Positions 53,243 through 62,034 of a stretch of DNA of 64,000 nt are shown piece by piece (the first letter of the stretch is position 1; each line of letters starts with the position of its first letter). The DNA comes from Rhodoferax sp. (GTDB lineage Bacteria; Pseudomonadota; Gammaproteobacteria; Burkholderiales; Burkholderiaceae_C): positions 23,587-87,586 of the forward strand of contig JAUXWC010000277.1 in the NCBI GenBank assembly GCA_030685025.1, in the 5' to 3' direction. The translations under genes and the position numbers were made by a program. The notes below the pieces were generated by a model. The model made no database searches. It saw nothing but the letters and a program-made list of their open reading frames with translations, and was not told where the DNA came from.

Positions 53243-54613
53243 CTAGAACTTCTTGCTGTAGGCGACACCAAACGCGTTTTGCGACATCTTGAGGGTCTCC
53301 GTGCCGCCGATACCGAGCAACATCGTGACCGACGGGCCGGTAACCGCATTGCTGAAGGCATGTATGTAGGAGACGGTCAGTTCGTCCTTGCCCGACAGCG
53401 CCCAGGTGGCACCCAGCGTCAGGTGTTTTTCAACAACGCCTGGCGCCAGGATGTTGAACGTCACGTCCTTGATGCTGTCGCTGCGGACCGGCGACTTCCC
53501 GTAGTTGTAGCCAGCGCGCACAGTCAAGTCCTTGCTGTACGCATGCTCCACGCCCAGCTTCAACACGGCCTGGTCGCGCCAGCCGAAGCCCGAACCGTTG
53601 GCGTCACCCAGGCGATTGGGGGCCACCGGAGGAATGGTGACGAGGCTGTTGGACACCCCGTTGGCGATCGACGCCACTTTCGAATAGTTGATCTGCTGGA
53701 TGTCAACAGCCAATGTTGTGGCCGGGGTCGCCTTCAGCGCAATGCCAAGGTTGTAGTTTTCCGGGATGTCGAAATCTCCGCCCCCGGCAAACAGACCCTT
53801 GTACTTGCCGAAAGCGCCCATGCGCATCTTCGACGAATACGCCGCGCCCACGGTGACGGCATCGGAAAGCTTGCCCATCCACCCAACCCGGACGCCCCAG
53901 CCGGTTGAATTGTCATAGCCCCGATTGGTAGTGTTGCCTTGGCTGCTGGTGAAGGTAAACGGCCCGCCGCCCATGTTGAGGGTCTCGTCGAAAGCTTGCA
54001 GCCCGTCAACCTTGAAGCGCTGATAGCCGAACAAGGGGGACACACCGATGGAATGGTTGGCGTTGATCTTGTAGGCAAATGTCGGCGCAATGATGAGCTG
54101 CATCAGATCGACGCCCAGCTTGCCGCAGCCAAAGAGCATGTTCGAAGGCGCACCGGCGCAGGATGGCGCAAAGGCCGGTGCTCTGGCCCCTCCAGCCAGG
54201 GTGCCGTTGTAGTTGGTGTTCATGCCGCCATTGCCGTAAACGGTGACGCCCAGCGACATTTGGTCGCTCAGCATGCGGTTGTAACCGAGTTCGGGCACCA
54301 GAAAGTAGTTGCTGTCGCTATCGACGCTGCCGACATAGCCGCCCCCGAATCCGGTGTTGCCTTGTCTTGAGACCGAGCGTTTGGGCATGAATAGATCGGC
54401 CCCGATATCCATGCGGTCGCCCACCCACACCATGCTGGCCGGATTATTGGCGCCGCCGAAGGTGTCCTTGGTCATCGCGGTTGACGCGCCGCCCATTCCT
54501 TTGGCGCTCATGCCGTAGCCATGCGAGAAGTAGCCATTGGTGGCATACGCCGAACCGGCTGCTAGCAGGGCACAAAGCGGCGTCAAGCAAAAGAGTTTTC
54601 TGGATGTCTTCAT
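53243..54613 (-). CDS. FadL/OmpP1-family outer-membrane transporter
   Basis: 456 residues with a signal peptide (cleaved after AYA) and mature start TNGYFSHGYGMSAKGMGGAS, the FadL-type N-terminal plug. A beta barrel follows, ending FGVAYSKKF. The family takes up hydrophobic compounds. I chose the ATG at 54613 because the longer frame adds non-signal sequence. It is convergent with the gamma subunit gene and lies 3' of the SulP/Rieske operon, separated by 87 bp. Confidence 0.88.
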   Translation of the reverse strand: MKTSRKLFCLTPLCALLAAGSAYATNGYFSHGYGMSAKGMGGASTAMTKDTFGGANNPASMVWVGDRMDIGADLFMPKRSVSRQGNTGFGGGYVGSVDSDSNYFLVPELGYNRMLSDQMSLGVTVYGNGGMNTNYNGTLAGGARAPAFAPSCAGAPSNMLFGCGKLGVDLMQLIIAPTFAYKINANHSIGVSPLFGYQRFKVDGLQAFDETLNMGGGPFTFTSSQGNTTNRGYDNSTGWGVRVGWMGKLSDAVTVGAAYSSKMRMGAFGKYKGLFAGGGDFDIPENYNLGIALKATPATTLAVDIQQINYSKVASIANGVSNSLVTIPPVAPNRLGDANGSGFGWRDQAVLKLGVEHAYSKDLTVRAGYNYGKSPVRSDSIKDVTFNILAPGVVEKHLTLGATWALSGKDELTVSYIHAFSNAVTGPSVTMLLGIGGTETLKMSQNAFGVAYSKKF

Positions 54614-54700
54614 GGTGATCTCCAATAGTTTCAAGGAAGGGAAGCGCGGGCTTTTCACTGGGACGGTGATCGGTGGGTGGGGGGTGGCGGCAGCGTGGTG

Positions 54701-55348
54701 TTACCAGAAGGCCAACAAACGGCCCTTGTCGACTTTGGACTCGATGCGCTTGAGCGGGCTGTTGCCGGTTTTGATGCAGTCCCCGCTCTTCACATCGAAC
54801 TCCCACTGATGCTTGGGGCAGGTCAGCGTGCTGCCCTTGAGCGCCAGCTCCGGTATGTCGGTGCTCTGGTGTGGGCAACGGCTGTCAAACACTTGATAGG
54901 TCTTCTTGTCGCGGTAGACGAACAGACCGCGGCCCGCGCATTCAGTGCGCCTGACATCGCCGTCCTTGACGGCGGCACTGGCCATCACGTCGTGCCACTG
55001 GCCCGGACTCGTGACGGGGTGGGTGACTTCGCTTAGGGCCTCGGGCTGAAATCCGGGAAGATCCATGCCCAGAATGATGTCCACGGCCCAGATGATCTTG
55101 GCCAGTCCCAGCGCCGGGAACGCCATCAGCAGCGCGTCCAGCACCTCCATGGGTGTGCAGCCCTCGCGCAAGGCACGCTTCAGGTATTGGCGCAAACCGC
55201 GCTCGGTTTGGGCATGCACTTTGGTGATGACCGAAATCAGGTTTCTGGTCTTGGGGTCCAGGTGCTTGCCCGCATCTTTGAGAAAGGCGAAGTAGTGGCC
55301 CAGCGCCTCGGGCCGGGCCTTGAGCAGGTAGTTCAGTGCGTCACTCAT
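54701..55348 (-). CDS. Carboxymuconolactone-decarboxylase-like / Rieske fusion
   Basis: 215 residues. Residues 1-100 form an AhpD/CMD-type helical domain (TRNLISVITKVHAQTERGLR ... EGCTPMEVLDALLMAFP) without the redox CxxC of AhpD. Residues 125-215 form a Rieske [2Fe-2S] domain with C158/H160 (CPH) and C177/H180 (CPKH). Small Rieske ferredoxins usually stand alone or serve dioxygenases, none of which is here. It overlaps the upstream SulP gene by 8 bp, so it is made with that transporter. The combined function is unknown. Confidence 0.8.
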   Translation of the reverse strand: MSDALNYLLKARPEALGHYFAFLKDAGKHLDPKTRNLISVITKVHAQTERGLRQYLKRALREGCTPMEVLDALLMAFPALGLAKIIWAVDIILGMDLPGFQPEALSEVTHPVTSPGQWHDVMASAAVKDGDVRRTECAGRGLFVYRDKKTYQVFDSRCPHQSTDIPELALKGSTLTCPKHQWEFDVKSGDCIKTGNSPLKRIESKVDKGRLLAFW

Positions 55349-57182
55349 GGTGGGTTGTTGCTTTCGTTTCAGGGTTACGAAGTAGTGGCGAGGCGCGCGG
55401 TTCGCCGTTGGGCAGGGCGGTCTGGCATTCCTCAAACACCCGCAGCGAGCAGGCGCGACAGATCTCGCTGTCCAGCCGGGGATACAGCGCACGCAGCGCA
55501 TCGCCCTTGTGCGCGATGACGCGCTCGGGCCCCACTTCGTCGAGCTGGCCGCCTCGGGTCAGCATCTCCCGCACGGTCGCTTGTGCGCCGACCAGGAACA
55601 GGCCGCCGCCCATCCCTTGGCGCCGCTGGGCTTCTCTGGCGAGCAACTGCGCGCCGGCCAAGTCGATGAAGTTGACGCCCTGGGCCAGCAGCATGAGCCA
55701 CTTCTTGTGGGGCTCGGTTTCCTCCTCACGGTGCAGGTGATGGCTGACGTGCTCGACCGCACCGAAGTAGACCGAGCCTTGAATGCGCAAAATTTCCACC
55801 TGCGGGCAAGCGGGTGCCAGCGCAGGCGCCGTGCGCGTATCGATGAACTTGCGTTTTGGATTGCCCAGTTCCGAGCGCAACGGCGTGCGTTCCTCAATGT
55901 TGGGCTGGGATGTCCGGTACAGGTAGAACAGCAGCGACAGCAGGACGCCGAGAAAGATGCCCTTCTCCAGATCGACCAGCGTTCCGACGAAGGTCATTGC
56001 CAGAATGGTCCGCTCGCGCGGATGGCGTCGGATGATTTCGCCAATGTGTTGAAAGTCAATAAGCCCCCAGGCGACAATGAACAGGACGCCCGCCATGGCG
56101 GGCACCGGCAAATAGGCCGCCAGTGGCGCGGCCAGCAGGGCGATCAACAGCAGGAACACGGCCGACAGCGCCGCCGCCAAAGGGGTTTGCGCACCCGAGG
56201 CGAAGTTGACGCCGCTGCGGTTGAATGAACCGCTGGCCGGGTAGGCGGAAAAGAAGGCCCCCGCCATGTTGGACAAACCCTGACCAATGAACTCCTGGTT
56301 GCTGTCGATGCGCTGGCCCGACTTGACGGCAATGGAGCGGGCGATCGCTACCGCTTCGGTCAAGGCCAGCATGGCGATGATCGCAGCCGGAAACAGCATT
56401 GCCTTGACGGTGGAAAACGACATGTCAGGCATTGAAAAGGGCGGAAACGAGGCCACCAGCGTCCCCACCGTTTCGATGTTGGTTTGGCTGGCGCCGAGCA
56501 TGTGGTTGAACCACGCGGCGACCAGACTGCCCGCCACCATGGCCACGATCATGTAGGGCAACCGGGGCAGGAAATACCGGGACAGCAACCCCGAAACCAG
56601 GGTCACCGTGCCGACCAGCACCACCCATAGGTGGGACTCACCTAGATGCCGTGCGGCGAAGAGGACCACCTCGTGGAAGTGCAGGCCGTTGGGCACCGCC
56701 AACCCGAAGAAGTTCTTGATCTGACTGGCCGCGATCAGAAAGGCCGCGCCGGCGGTGAAGCCGAGAATGACGGTGTGGGAGATGAAGTTGACCAGTGCAC
56801 CCAAGCGCGCCAGCCCCATTGCCAACTGGATGATCCCGGCCAGCAGGGTCAGTGTCAGCACCAGGCCGATGTAGTGCGCGCTGCCCGGCGGTGCCAGGGG
56901 GCTGACTGACGCGAACACCACGATGGAAATCGCCGTGGTGGGGCCCGATACCAGGTGCCAGCTCGAACCCCACAGCGCTGCCACCACCGCCGGAATCATG
57001 GCCGCATACAGTCCGTATTGCGGCGGCAGCCCGGCGATGCTGGCAAAGGCCACGGCCTGTGGCAGGACGATCAATGCACCGGTGAATGCGGCAGACAGGT
57101 CGAGCCTGATCGAACCGGCTGTGACGCGCGGCCACCAACCGAGAAACGGAAACCAGCGTTGCCAGGTGGCGGAGTCGGTCAT
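55341..57182 (-). CDS. SulP-family anion transporter with STAS domain (1)
   Basis: 613 residues. About ten to twelve membrane segments start with the SulP hallmark LIVLPQAVAFASIAGLPPQYGLY; QEFIGQGLSNMAGAFFSAYPASGSF is the second signature. A C-terminal STAS domain (VEILRIQGSVYFGAVEHV ... NFIDLAGAQLL) follows, and a short tail has CRACSLRVFEEC. SulP carriers move sulfate or, in autotrophs, bicarbonate. Either suits a CO2-fixing sulfur oxidiser. It overlaps the second SulP gene by 4 bp. Confidence 0.9.
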   Translation of the reverse strand: MTDSATWQRWFPFLGWWPRVTAGSIRLDLSAAFTGALIVLPQAVAFASIAGLPPQYGLYAAMIPAVVAALWGSSWHLVSGPTTAISIVVFASVSPLAPPGSAHYIGLVLTLTLLAGIIQLAMGLARLGALVNFISHTVILGFTAGAAFLIAASQIKNFFGLAVPNGLHFHEVVLFAARHLGESHLWVVLVGTVTLVSGLLSRYFLPRLPYMIVAMVAGSLVAAWFNHMLGASQTNIETVGTLVASFPPFSMPDMSFSTVKAMLFPAAIIAMLALTEAVAIARSIAVKSGQRIDSNQEFIGQGLSNMAGAFFSAYPASGSFNRSGVNFASGAQTPLAAALSAVFLLLIALLAAPLAAYLPVPAMAGVLFIVAWGLIDFQHIGEIIRRHPRERTILAMTFVGTLVDLEKGIFLGVLLSLLFYLYRTSQPNIEERTPLRSELGNPKRKFIDTRTAPALAPACPQVEILRIQGSVYFGAVEHVSHHLHREEETEPHKKWLMLLAQGVNFIDLAGAQLLAREAQRRQGMGGGLFLVGAQATVREMLTRGGQLDEVGPERVIAHKGDALRALYPRLDSEICRACSLRVFEECQTALPNGEPRASPLLRNPETKATTHHE

Positions 57183-59332
57183 GGTGCAAGCCCAGACGCT
57201 GTGCCCGGCCCTGGGGGTGGCAATAGTTCACCCTTGCCCTCAGGCCCCAGCCAGCCGTAGATGGCGGTCAACGCCTGGTCTTCGTTCGGAAACATGCGCT
57301 GCGCGCCGATCAGCTCGATCAGTCCGGTGCGGCGCATCACGTCGAGCACCTGCTTTTTGAGCCCGCAGAACACCAGGGTAATGCCGGTGCCGCGCAAGCG
57401 CTCCACCAGGTGGCGCACGACTTCCTCGCCCGAGGCATCCATCTGATTGATGCCACTGCCCACGACCAGCAGGTACTTGACCTGCGGCTTGTCGGCGACC
57501 GCCCCCAGCACCGCTTCTTCAAAGAACGGAGCGTTGGCAAAATACAGCGAGTCGTCAAAGCGCAGGGCGATCACGTTGTCGCTGGTCGGCAAGTTGGTAT
57601 GAACCCGGACATCGCGCAAGGCGCCGTCGGGGTGTCGCCCCAGTTGCGCCACGCGCGGTTTCATGGTGCGGTACAGGTACAGCAGGATGCCCAGGGCGGC
57701 ACCGATTAGGATGCCTTTGTCCAGATGCGGCGCGGCCAGCAGCGTTACGACGAAGGTGGTCAGCGCCACCATGCCGTCAGCCCGGCTGGCACGCCAGGTG
57801 TGCTTGAGCGCGGCAGGCGTGATCAGACTGGCGACCGCCAGCAGAATGATCACGCCCAATGTGGCCTTGGGCAGGTGATAGACGTAGGGGGTCAGGAACA
57901 GCAGCGTAGCCACCACGAATATGCCATTGAACACCATTGCGAAACCCGTCTTGGCCCCGGCTTGCAGGTTGATGGCCGAGCCGGTAAACGAGCCGCACGC
58001 AGGGTACGACTGAAAGAACGCCCCACCAAGGTTGGCTACACCCTGTCCGATCAGTTCCTGGTTGGGGTCGATGCGTTGCCGGGTCTTGGCCGCTAGCGCC
58101 TTGGCCATGGCGATGGATTCCATGAAACCCACCAGGGCGATGATGATGGCGGACGTCAGCAGGGACAGCAGGGCATCGGGCGTGATCGTGGGCACGCGCA
58201 GAGCGGGCAGGCCCTGCGGGATAGTGCCCACCACATCGCCGCCGCCGACCAGGCGGAGTTCGCCTTGGTCTATTTTCTTGATGCGCCATGGCTGCGGGTC
58301 GGCCTGGGCCCCCGCCGGGACGCCGCCGGCGAGATACAGCACCGCGCTGTCGTGTGCCCCTGCGCGGCCGCGCTGGAAAACCAGGTGGCTGATCTCGCGC
58401 TGGCGCTCCTTGTTCTCGACGCGCAGGTCGGCGGCATCAAGCTGGGTCAGGTGCAACTGGTGGCGCAGGCCCGCCGCCGCCCGCGCGTCAGTCGCCCCTG
58501 CGGCCCGCAACTGAGCGGACTGGGTGGTGGCGTTGGCCGTCAGTTCCCGCACCTGCTGATCTGTGCGGGCGTAAGCCGCTACCAACTCGCGCGTGGCGGG
58601 GTCGGCAATGAGGTCAATACCTGCCTTGTCGTTGCGTTCAAAGTCCAGCGCATGGCTGACGATGATCGTGACTACCACCGCAATCAGCACGCTCATCTTG
58701 GCGACCAGCGCAATCTTCTTGAGCACCAGCATGAGTGCCAGAGCGAAGGCGGACATGGCCAGCGTGGGCAGGTGAGTCTGGTGCACGTAACCGAGCATTT
58801 CCCAGATGTCCGCCAGGAAGGAGTCGCTGCGTCCCTTGGGAATGCCCAGCAGCATGTCAAGCTGCGACAGCCCGATGATGATCGCGGCCGCGTTCATGAA
58901 ACCCAGGATCACCGGATGCGAGACAAAGTTCACGATCGTGCCCAGCTTGAGGGCTCCCAGCGAGAACTGGATGATGCCCACCATCAGCGTGAGCAGCAAG
59001 GCCAGTTCGATGTATTCGCTCGAACCCGGCGCCGCCAGCGGCGTGAGTGCGGCGGCCGTCATCAAGGAGATGATGGCCACCGGCCCCGTGGCCAGTTGCC
59101 GCGACGACCCCCACAGCGCGCCCAGAATGGCGGGCACGAAGGCGACATACAGACCAAAGTGCACCGGCAGCCCGGAGAGTTGCGCATAAGCCATGGCCTT
59201 GGGCACCAGCACCAGGGCACCGGTAATACCCGCGATCAGGTCACTGCGCAACAGAACCGCACTAAGCGGAAACCAGGACAAGAACGGGAAGAATCGCTGC
59301 AATCGGGCTGTGCGGTCTTGGCTGGTACTCAT
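57179..59332 (-). CDS. SulP-family anion transporter with large insert (2)
   Basis: 717 residues, about 100 longer than its neighbour. The signatures VLVPKAMAYAQLSGLPVHFGLY and NQELIGQGVANLGGAFFQSYP are intact and a STAS domain ends the protein. Residues of about 230-375, between two membrane helices, are an added hydrophilic segment with a coiled-coil-like part rich in Ala, Arg, Gln and Glu. First gene of the SulP-SulP-CMD/Rieske operon; substrate sulfate or bicarbonate, not decidable here. Confidence 0.88.
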   Translation of the reverse strand: MSTSQDRTARLQRFFPFLSWFPLSAVLLRSDLIAGITGALVLVPKAMAYAQLSGLPVHFGLYVAFVPAILGALWGSSRQLATGPVAIISLMTAAALTPLAAPGSSEYIELALLLTLMVGIIQFSLGALKLGTIVNFVSHPVILGFMNAAAIIIGLSQLDMLLGIPKGRSDSFLADIWEMLGYVHQTHLPTLAMSAFALALMLVLKKIALVAKMSVLIAVVVTIIVSHALDFERNDKAGIDLIADPATRELVAAYARTDQQVRELTANATTQSAQLRAAGATDARAAAGLRHQLHLTQLDAADLRVENKERQREISHLVFQRGRAGAHDSAVLYLAGGVPAGAQADPQPWRIKKIDQGELRLVGGGDVVGTIPQGLPALRVPTITPDALLSLLTSAIIIALVGFMESIAMAKALAAKTRQRIDPNQELIGQGVANLGGAFFQSYPACGSFTGSAINLQAGAKTGFAMVFNGIFVVATLLFLTPYVYHLPKATLGVIILLAVASLITPAALKHTWRASRADGMVALTTFVVTLLAAPHLDKGILIGAALGILLYLYRTMKPRVAQLGRHPDGALRDVRVHTNLPTSDNVIALRFDDSLYFANAPFFEEAVLGAVADKPQVKYLLVVGSGINQMDASGEEVVRHLVERLRGTGITLVFCGLKKQVLDVMRRTGLIELIGAQRMFPNEDQALTAIYGWLGPEGKGELLPPPGPGTASGLAP

Positions 59333-59636
59333 TTCTTGTCGGGCCTACAGTGCCTTGCGGATCGTCATGGCGCCACGTCGGGGAATGCATTCAGGCGGGC
59401 AGGCATGGCGATGCATAACAACAGTCTGCGCATAAAAGACCCCTTTGTTTATCGGATATTTCATTTTTGGATAAGCAAGCCCAACCGTCCATCACCATAA
59501 AGGGGGGGGGCGAATAGCCTATATGGGTAGTCAAGCCGCTGCGGAATTTCGCGCATACTGCTTGCAAGGTGGCCGATCAGCCTTGGGTGTGAATCCGAGA
59601 GCATGCAGCGGCCAGGGCCAACTTCCAACTTTATAC
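59333..59636. other. Non-coding region upstream of SulP operon
   Basis: 304 bp between the divergent SulP operon and the next plus-strand gene. It contains an AT-rich stretch (about 59435-59480) that should hold the minus-strand SulP promoter, and a run of nine G at 59502-59510. I see no gene. The remaining 60 bp up to 59697 are occupied by a hairpin repeat. Confidence 0.45.
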
Positions 59637-59693
59637 TTTGCGGGACAGACCGGAGCGCAGCGACGCTCTGTCCTCAACTGATCAGGGGTGTTT
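59637..59693 (-). repeat. Dispersed hairpin repeat
   Basis: TTTGCGGGACAGACC, a short loop with the small stem GAGCGCAGCGACGCTC, then CTGTCCTCAACTGATCAGG and GGTGTT. Reverse-oriented copy of the window-wide repeat. It ends 4 bp before the GTG start of the next gene and probably provides its ribosome-binding purines (CAGGGGTG). Confidence 0.8.
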
Positions 59694-59697
59694 CAGG

Positions 59698-60114
59698 GTG
59701 TCTATTGCGGTTCCTGACTTTTCCGAAGCCGAACACGCGCTCGTGGCGGAGCTCTTGCAGCAACGCTTTAAGCGGGTGTTGTTGCCTGAACTGGCAGACA
59801 GCGAATTGAAACTCGACCCTGGCACGGACGATCTGACCATTTGCCCCACGCTTTACTGGAGCGAACGCGGCGCCCATTTCGTGGTGTGCAAGGTGGCGCA
59901 TGACCGTTATCGTTGCCAGTTCTACTACGCGGATGCAGACCAGTACGGCACCGGCCATGTCGACTACACCGATCTGCGGCGCTGCGTGCTGACGCTGTTG
60001 CGCGTGCAGGCCGACCATGAAAGCCAGAGCGCCGGTTTGTCGAGCGGTGCCACTGCGGCCGACCTGGCGCGGCAAGCTGGTGACGATGATTACCACGGCC
60101 CCGTCGTCATATGA
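59698..60114 (+). CDS. Small protein of unknown function
   Basis: 138 residues from a GTG start. No ATG occurs in the family-like part of the frame, and upstream sequence is repeat DNA, so the GTG is the best choice. It begins VSIAVPDFSEAEHALVAELL; the centre is alpha/beta-like (YWSERGAHFVVCKVAHDRYRCQFYY) and there is no signal peptide. I do not recognise the family. It precedes a phosphoesterase gene by 19 bp and the qmo genes, so it may be co-transcribed with them. Confidence 0.65.
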   Translation: MSIAVPDFSEAEHALVAELLQQRFKRVLLPELADSELKLDPGTDDLTICPTLYWSERGAHFVVCKVAHDRYRCQFYYADADQYGTGHVDYTDLRRCVLTLLRVQADHESQSAGLSSGATAADLARQAGDDDYHGPVVI

Positions 60115-60133
60115 GTGCAAGGGTGTCGGCGGG

Positions 60134-60643
60134 ATGAAGATTTGCGTTGTTTCGGACAGCCATGATCGGGCCCCCATGCTGGCGGCAGCGGTGGCCGCTG
60201 CGAAAGAGGCCGGCGCCGAGGCCGTCATCCACTGTGGCGACCTGATCGGTGCCATGACCCTGCGGCCACTGCTGCAACTCGGCTTGCCGGTGCACGTGGT
60301 TCATGGCAATAACCTGGGTGACCCGGTGGCGCTGTGGAATCTGTGCGCCGCTTCCGGTGGACTGATCACCTACCACGGGGCCGACATCGATTTGCGGCTG
60401 GCCGGGCGCAGGCTGTTTGCCACGCACTATCCGCACTATGGGCGTGGCCTGGCCTGCACGGGTGACTACGACATCGTCTGTTGCGGCCACTCGCATGTGG
60501 CCAGCGTGGTGCAGCAGCCGACTGTTGCCGGGGGCGCGACGTGGTTGGTCAATCCGGGCAGCGTCGGCGGGCTGGGGGCACCGGCGAGCTGGTTGCTGGC
60601 GGACCTTGCGCGCATGGATTTCGCAATACGGGCACTGCCCTGA
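60134..60643 (+). CDS. YfcE-like metallophosphoesterase
   Basis: 169 residues with the complete calcineurin-like set of metal ligands: DSHD near the N-terminus, HCGDL, HGNNLGD, ATHYPHYG and CGHSHV. Ends with the typical VNPGSVGGLG. Such enzymes hydrolyse phosphodiesters; the natural substrate is unknown. I chose the ATG at 60134 (MKICVVSDSHD); the longer frame upstream overlaps the preceding gene. Confidence 0.85.
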   Translation: MKICVVSDSHDRAPMLAAAVAAAKEAGAEAVIHCGDLIGAMTLRPLLQLGLPVHVVHGNNLGDPVALWNLCAASGGLITYHGADIDLRLAGRRLFATHYPHYGRGLACTGDYDIVCCGHSHVASVVQQPTVAGGATWLVNPGSVGGLGAPASWLLADLARMDFAIRALP

Positions 60644-60645
60644 CC

Positions 60646-60659
60646 TACCCGTACGGGTA
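60646..60659. promoter_or_regulatory. 14-bp perfect palindrome upstream of qmoA
   Basis: TACCCGTACGGGTA is perfectly symmetrical and lies 3 bp after the phosphoesterase stop codon, 94 bp before the qmoA ATG. It is a good size for a dimeric regulator (for example of the FixJ/LuxR type). I cannot name the regulator. Confidence 0.45.
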
Positions 60660-60752
60660 ATGTTCCGCGCGCTGTTTAGTGATTAGCATGAACCGGACAA
60701 CCTGCCCCGTACCGCCCCCAACTGATTGAATACGTTACGCAGTGGAGATTTC

Positions 60753-62033
60753 ATGACGGCACCCATAGCAACCAGTCAGACCATTCTCGTGGTGGGCGGT
60801 GGCATCAGCGGCATGACGGCCGCGCTCGAAGCGGCGGAATGCGGGCGCGACGTCGTGCTGGTCGAACGCAATGCCGCCTTGGGCGGACGCACCGCCCAGT
60901 TGTACCGCTACTTCCCGAAGATGTGCCACCCGACCTGCGGGCTGGAGATCAATCTGCGCCGGCTCAAGGGCAACCGCCGGGTGCGTGTGCTGACGATGGT
61001 CGAGCTGGTTGGTATTGTGGGCACACGCGGTAACTACACCGCGACGTTGAAGATTCGTCCGCGCTACGTCACCGAGCGATGTACCGCCTGCGGCGATTGT
61101 GCCAAGGCGGTCAGCAGCGAAATCCCCAACCCCTACAACTACGGCCTGGACACCATCAAGGCCGCGCACTTGCCGCACGCGATGGCCTACCCGCAGCGCT
61201 ACGTGCTCGACCCTTCCCTGATCGGAACACCCGACGCGGAGCGGGCACTGGCCGCCTGCAAAGTCGGCGCGATTGACCTCTCGATGCAGGAAGAAACGGT
61301 TGAGCTTGCGGTCGGTGCGGTGGTCTGGGCAACCGGCTGGAAGCCTTACGATGCGGCCAAGATTCAGCCCTATGGTTATGGGCGCTTTGCCAACGTCATT
61401 ACCAGTGTCGAGTTCGAGCGGATGGCCGACCCGGCCGGCCCGACCGGCGGCAAGCTGCTGCGGCCATCTGACGGCAAGGAGGCCAAGAACATCGCCTTTA
61501 TCCAGTGTGCCGGTTCACGCGACGAAAACCACTTGCGCCATTGTTCGCGCATCTGTTGCATGGCTTCGCTGAAGCAAACCCAGTATGTGCGCGATGCCCA
61601 TGGCGACGGCGCGAAATCGACGATCTATTACATCGACATCCGTGCCATTGACCGCTTTGAAGATTTCTACCAGATGGTGCAGCGGGATTCGACGGTGAGC
61701 TTTGTCAAGTCCAAGGTGGCGCGCATTGCGCAGGCCGACAATGGCGACCCGGTCCTGCATGGCGTGGACACCGAGGGCTATCACCGCTATGCGACAGCGC
61801 ACGACCTGGTGGTGCTGGCCATCGGCATGGAGCCTGAGTCCAACGGCATCACCTTGCCGGCCGATCTGATCACGGATTCGTCAGGTTTTATCGAAGGCAC
61901 GATGGATGGCGGCATGTGCGGTGCTGGCGCTGCGTCCAGCCCGCTGGACGTCAACCGCTCAGTGCAAAGCGCCACCGGCGCCGCGCTGCGCGCGATCAAG
62001 GTGATTCACCAGACAGCCAAGGAGGAAGCATAA
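60753..62033 (+). CDS. qmoA: Quinone-interacting oxidoreductase subunit QmoA
   Basis: 426 residues, an HdrA-like flavoprotein. The FAD motif VGGGISGMTAALEAAE is near the N-terminus; KMCHPTCGLEINLRRL and the CTACGDCAKAV ... NPYNYGLD block are characteristic of QmoA, with HAMAYPQRYVLDPSLIGT. Qmo links APS reductase to the quinone pool; in sulfur oxidisers it works in the sulfite-to-APS direction. I chose the ATG at 60753, with GGAG upstream. qmoB follows 1 bp after the stop. Confidence 0.93.
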   Translation: MTAPIATSQTILVVGGGISGMTAALEAAECGRDVVLVERNAALGGRTAQLYRYFPKMCHPTCGLEINLRRLKGNRRVRVLTMVELVGIVGTRGNYTATLKIRPRYVTERCTACGDCAKAVSSEIPNPYNYGLDTIKAAHLPHAMAYPQRYVLDPSLIGTPDAERALAACKVGAIDLSMQEETVELAVGAVVWATGWKPYDAAKIQPYGYGRFANVITSVEFERMADPAGPTGGKLLRPSDGKEAKNIAFIQCAGSRDENHLRHCSRICCMASLKQTQYVRDAHGDGAKSTIYYIDIRAIDRFEDFYQMVQRDSTVSFVKSKVARIAQADNGDPVLHGVDTEGYHRYATAHDLVVLAIGMEPESNGITLPADLITDSSGFIEGTMDGGMCGAGAASSPLDVNRSVQSATGAALRAIKVIHQTAKEEA

Positions 62034-62034
62034 G

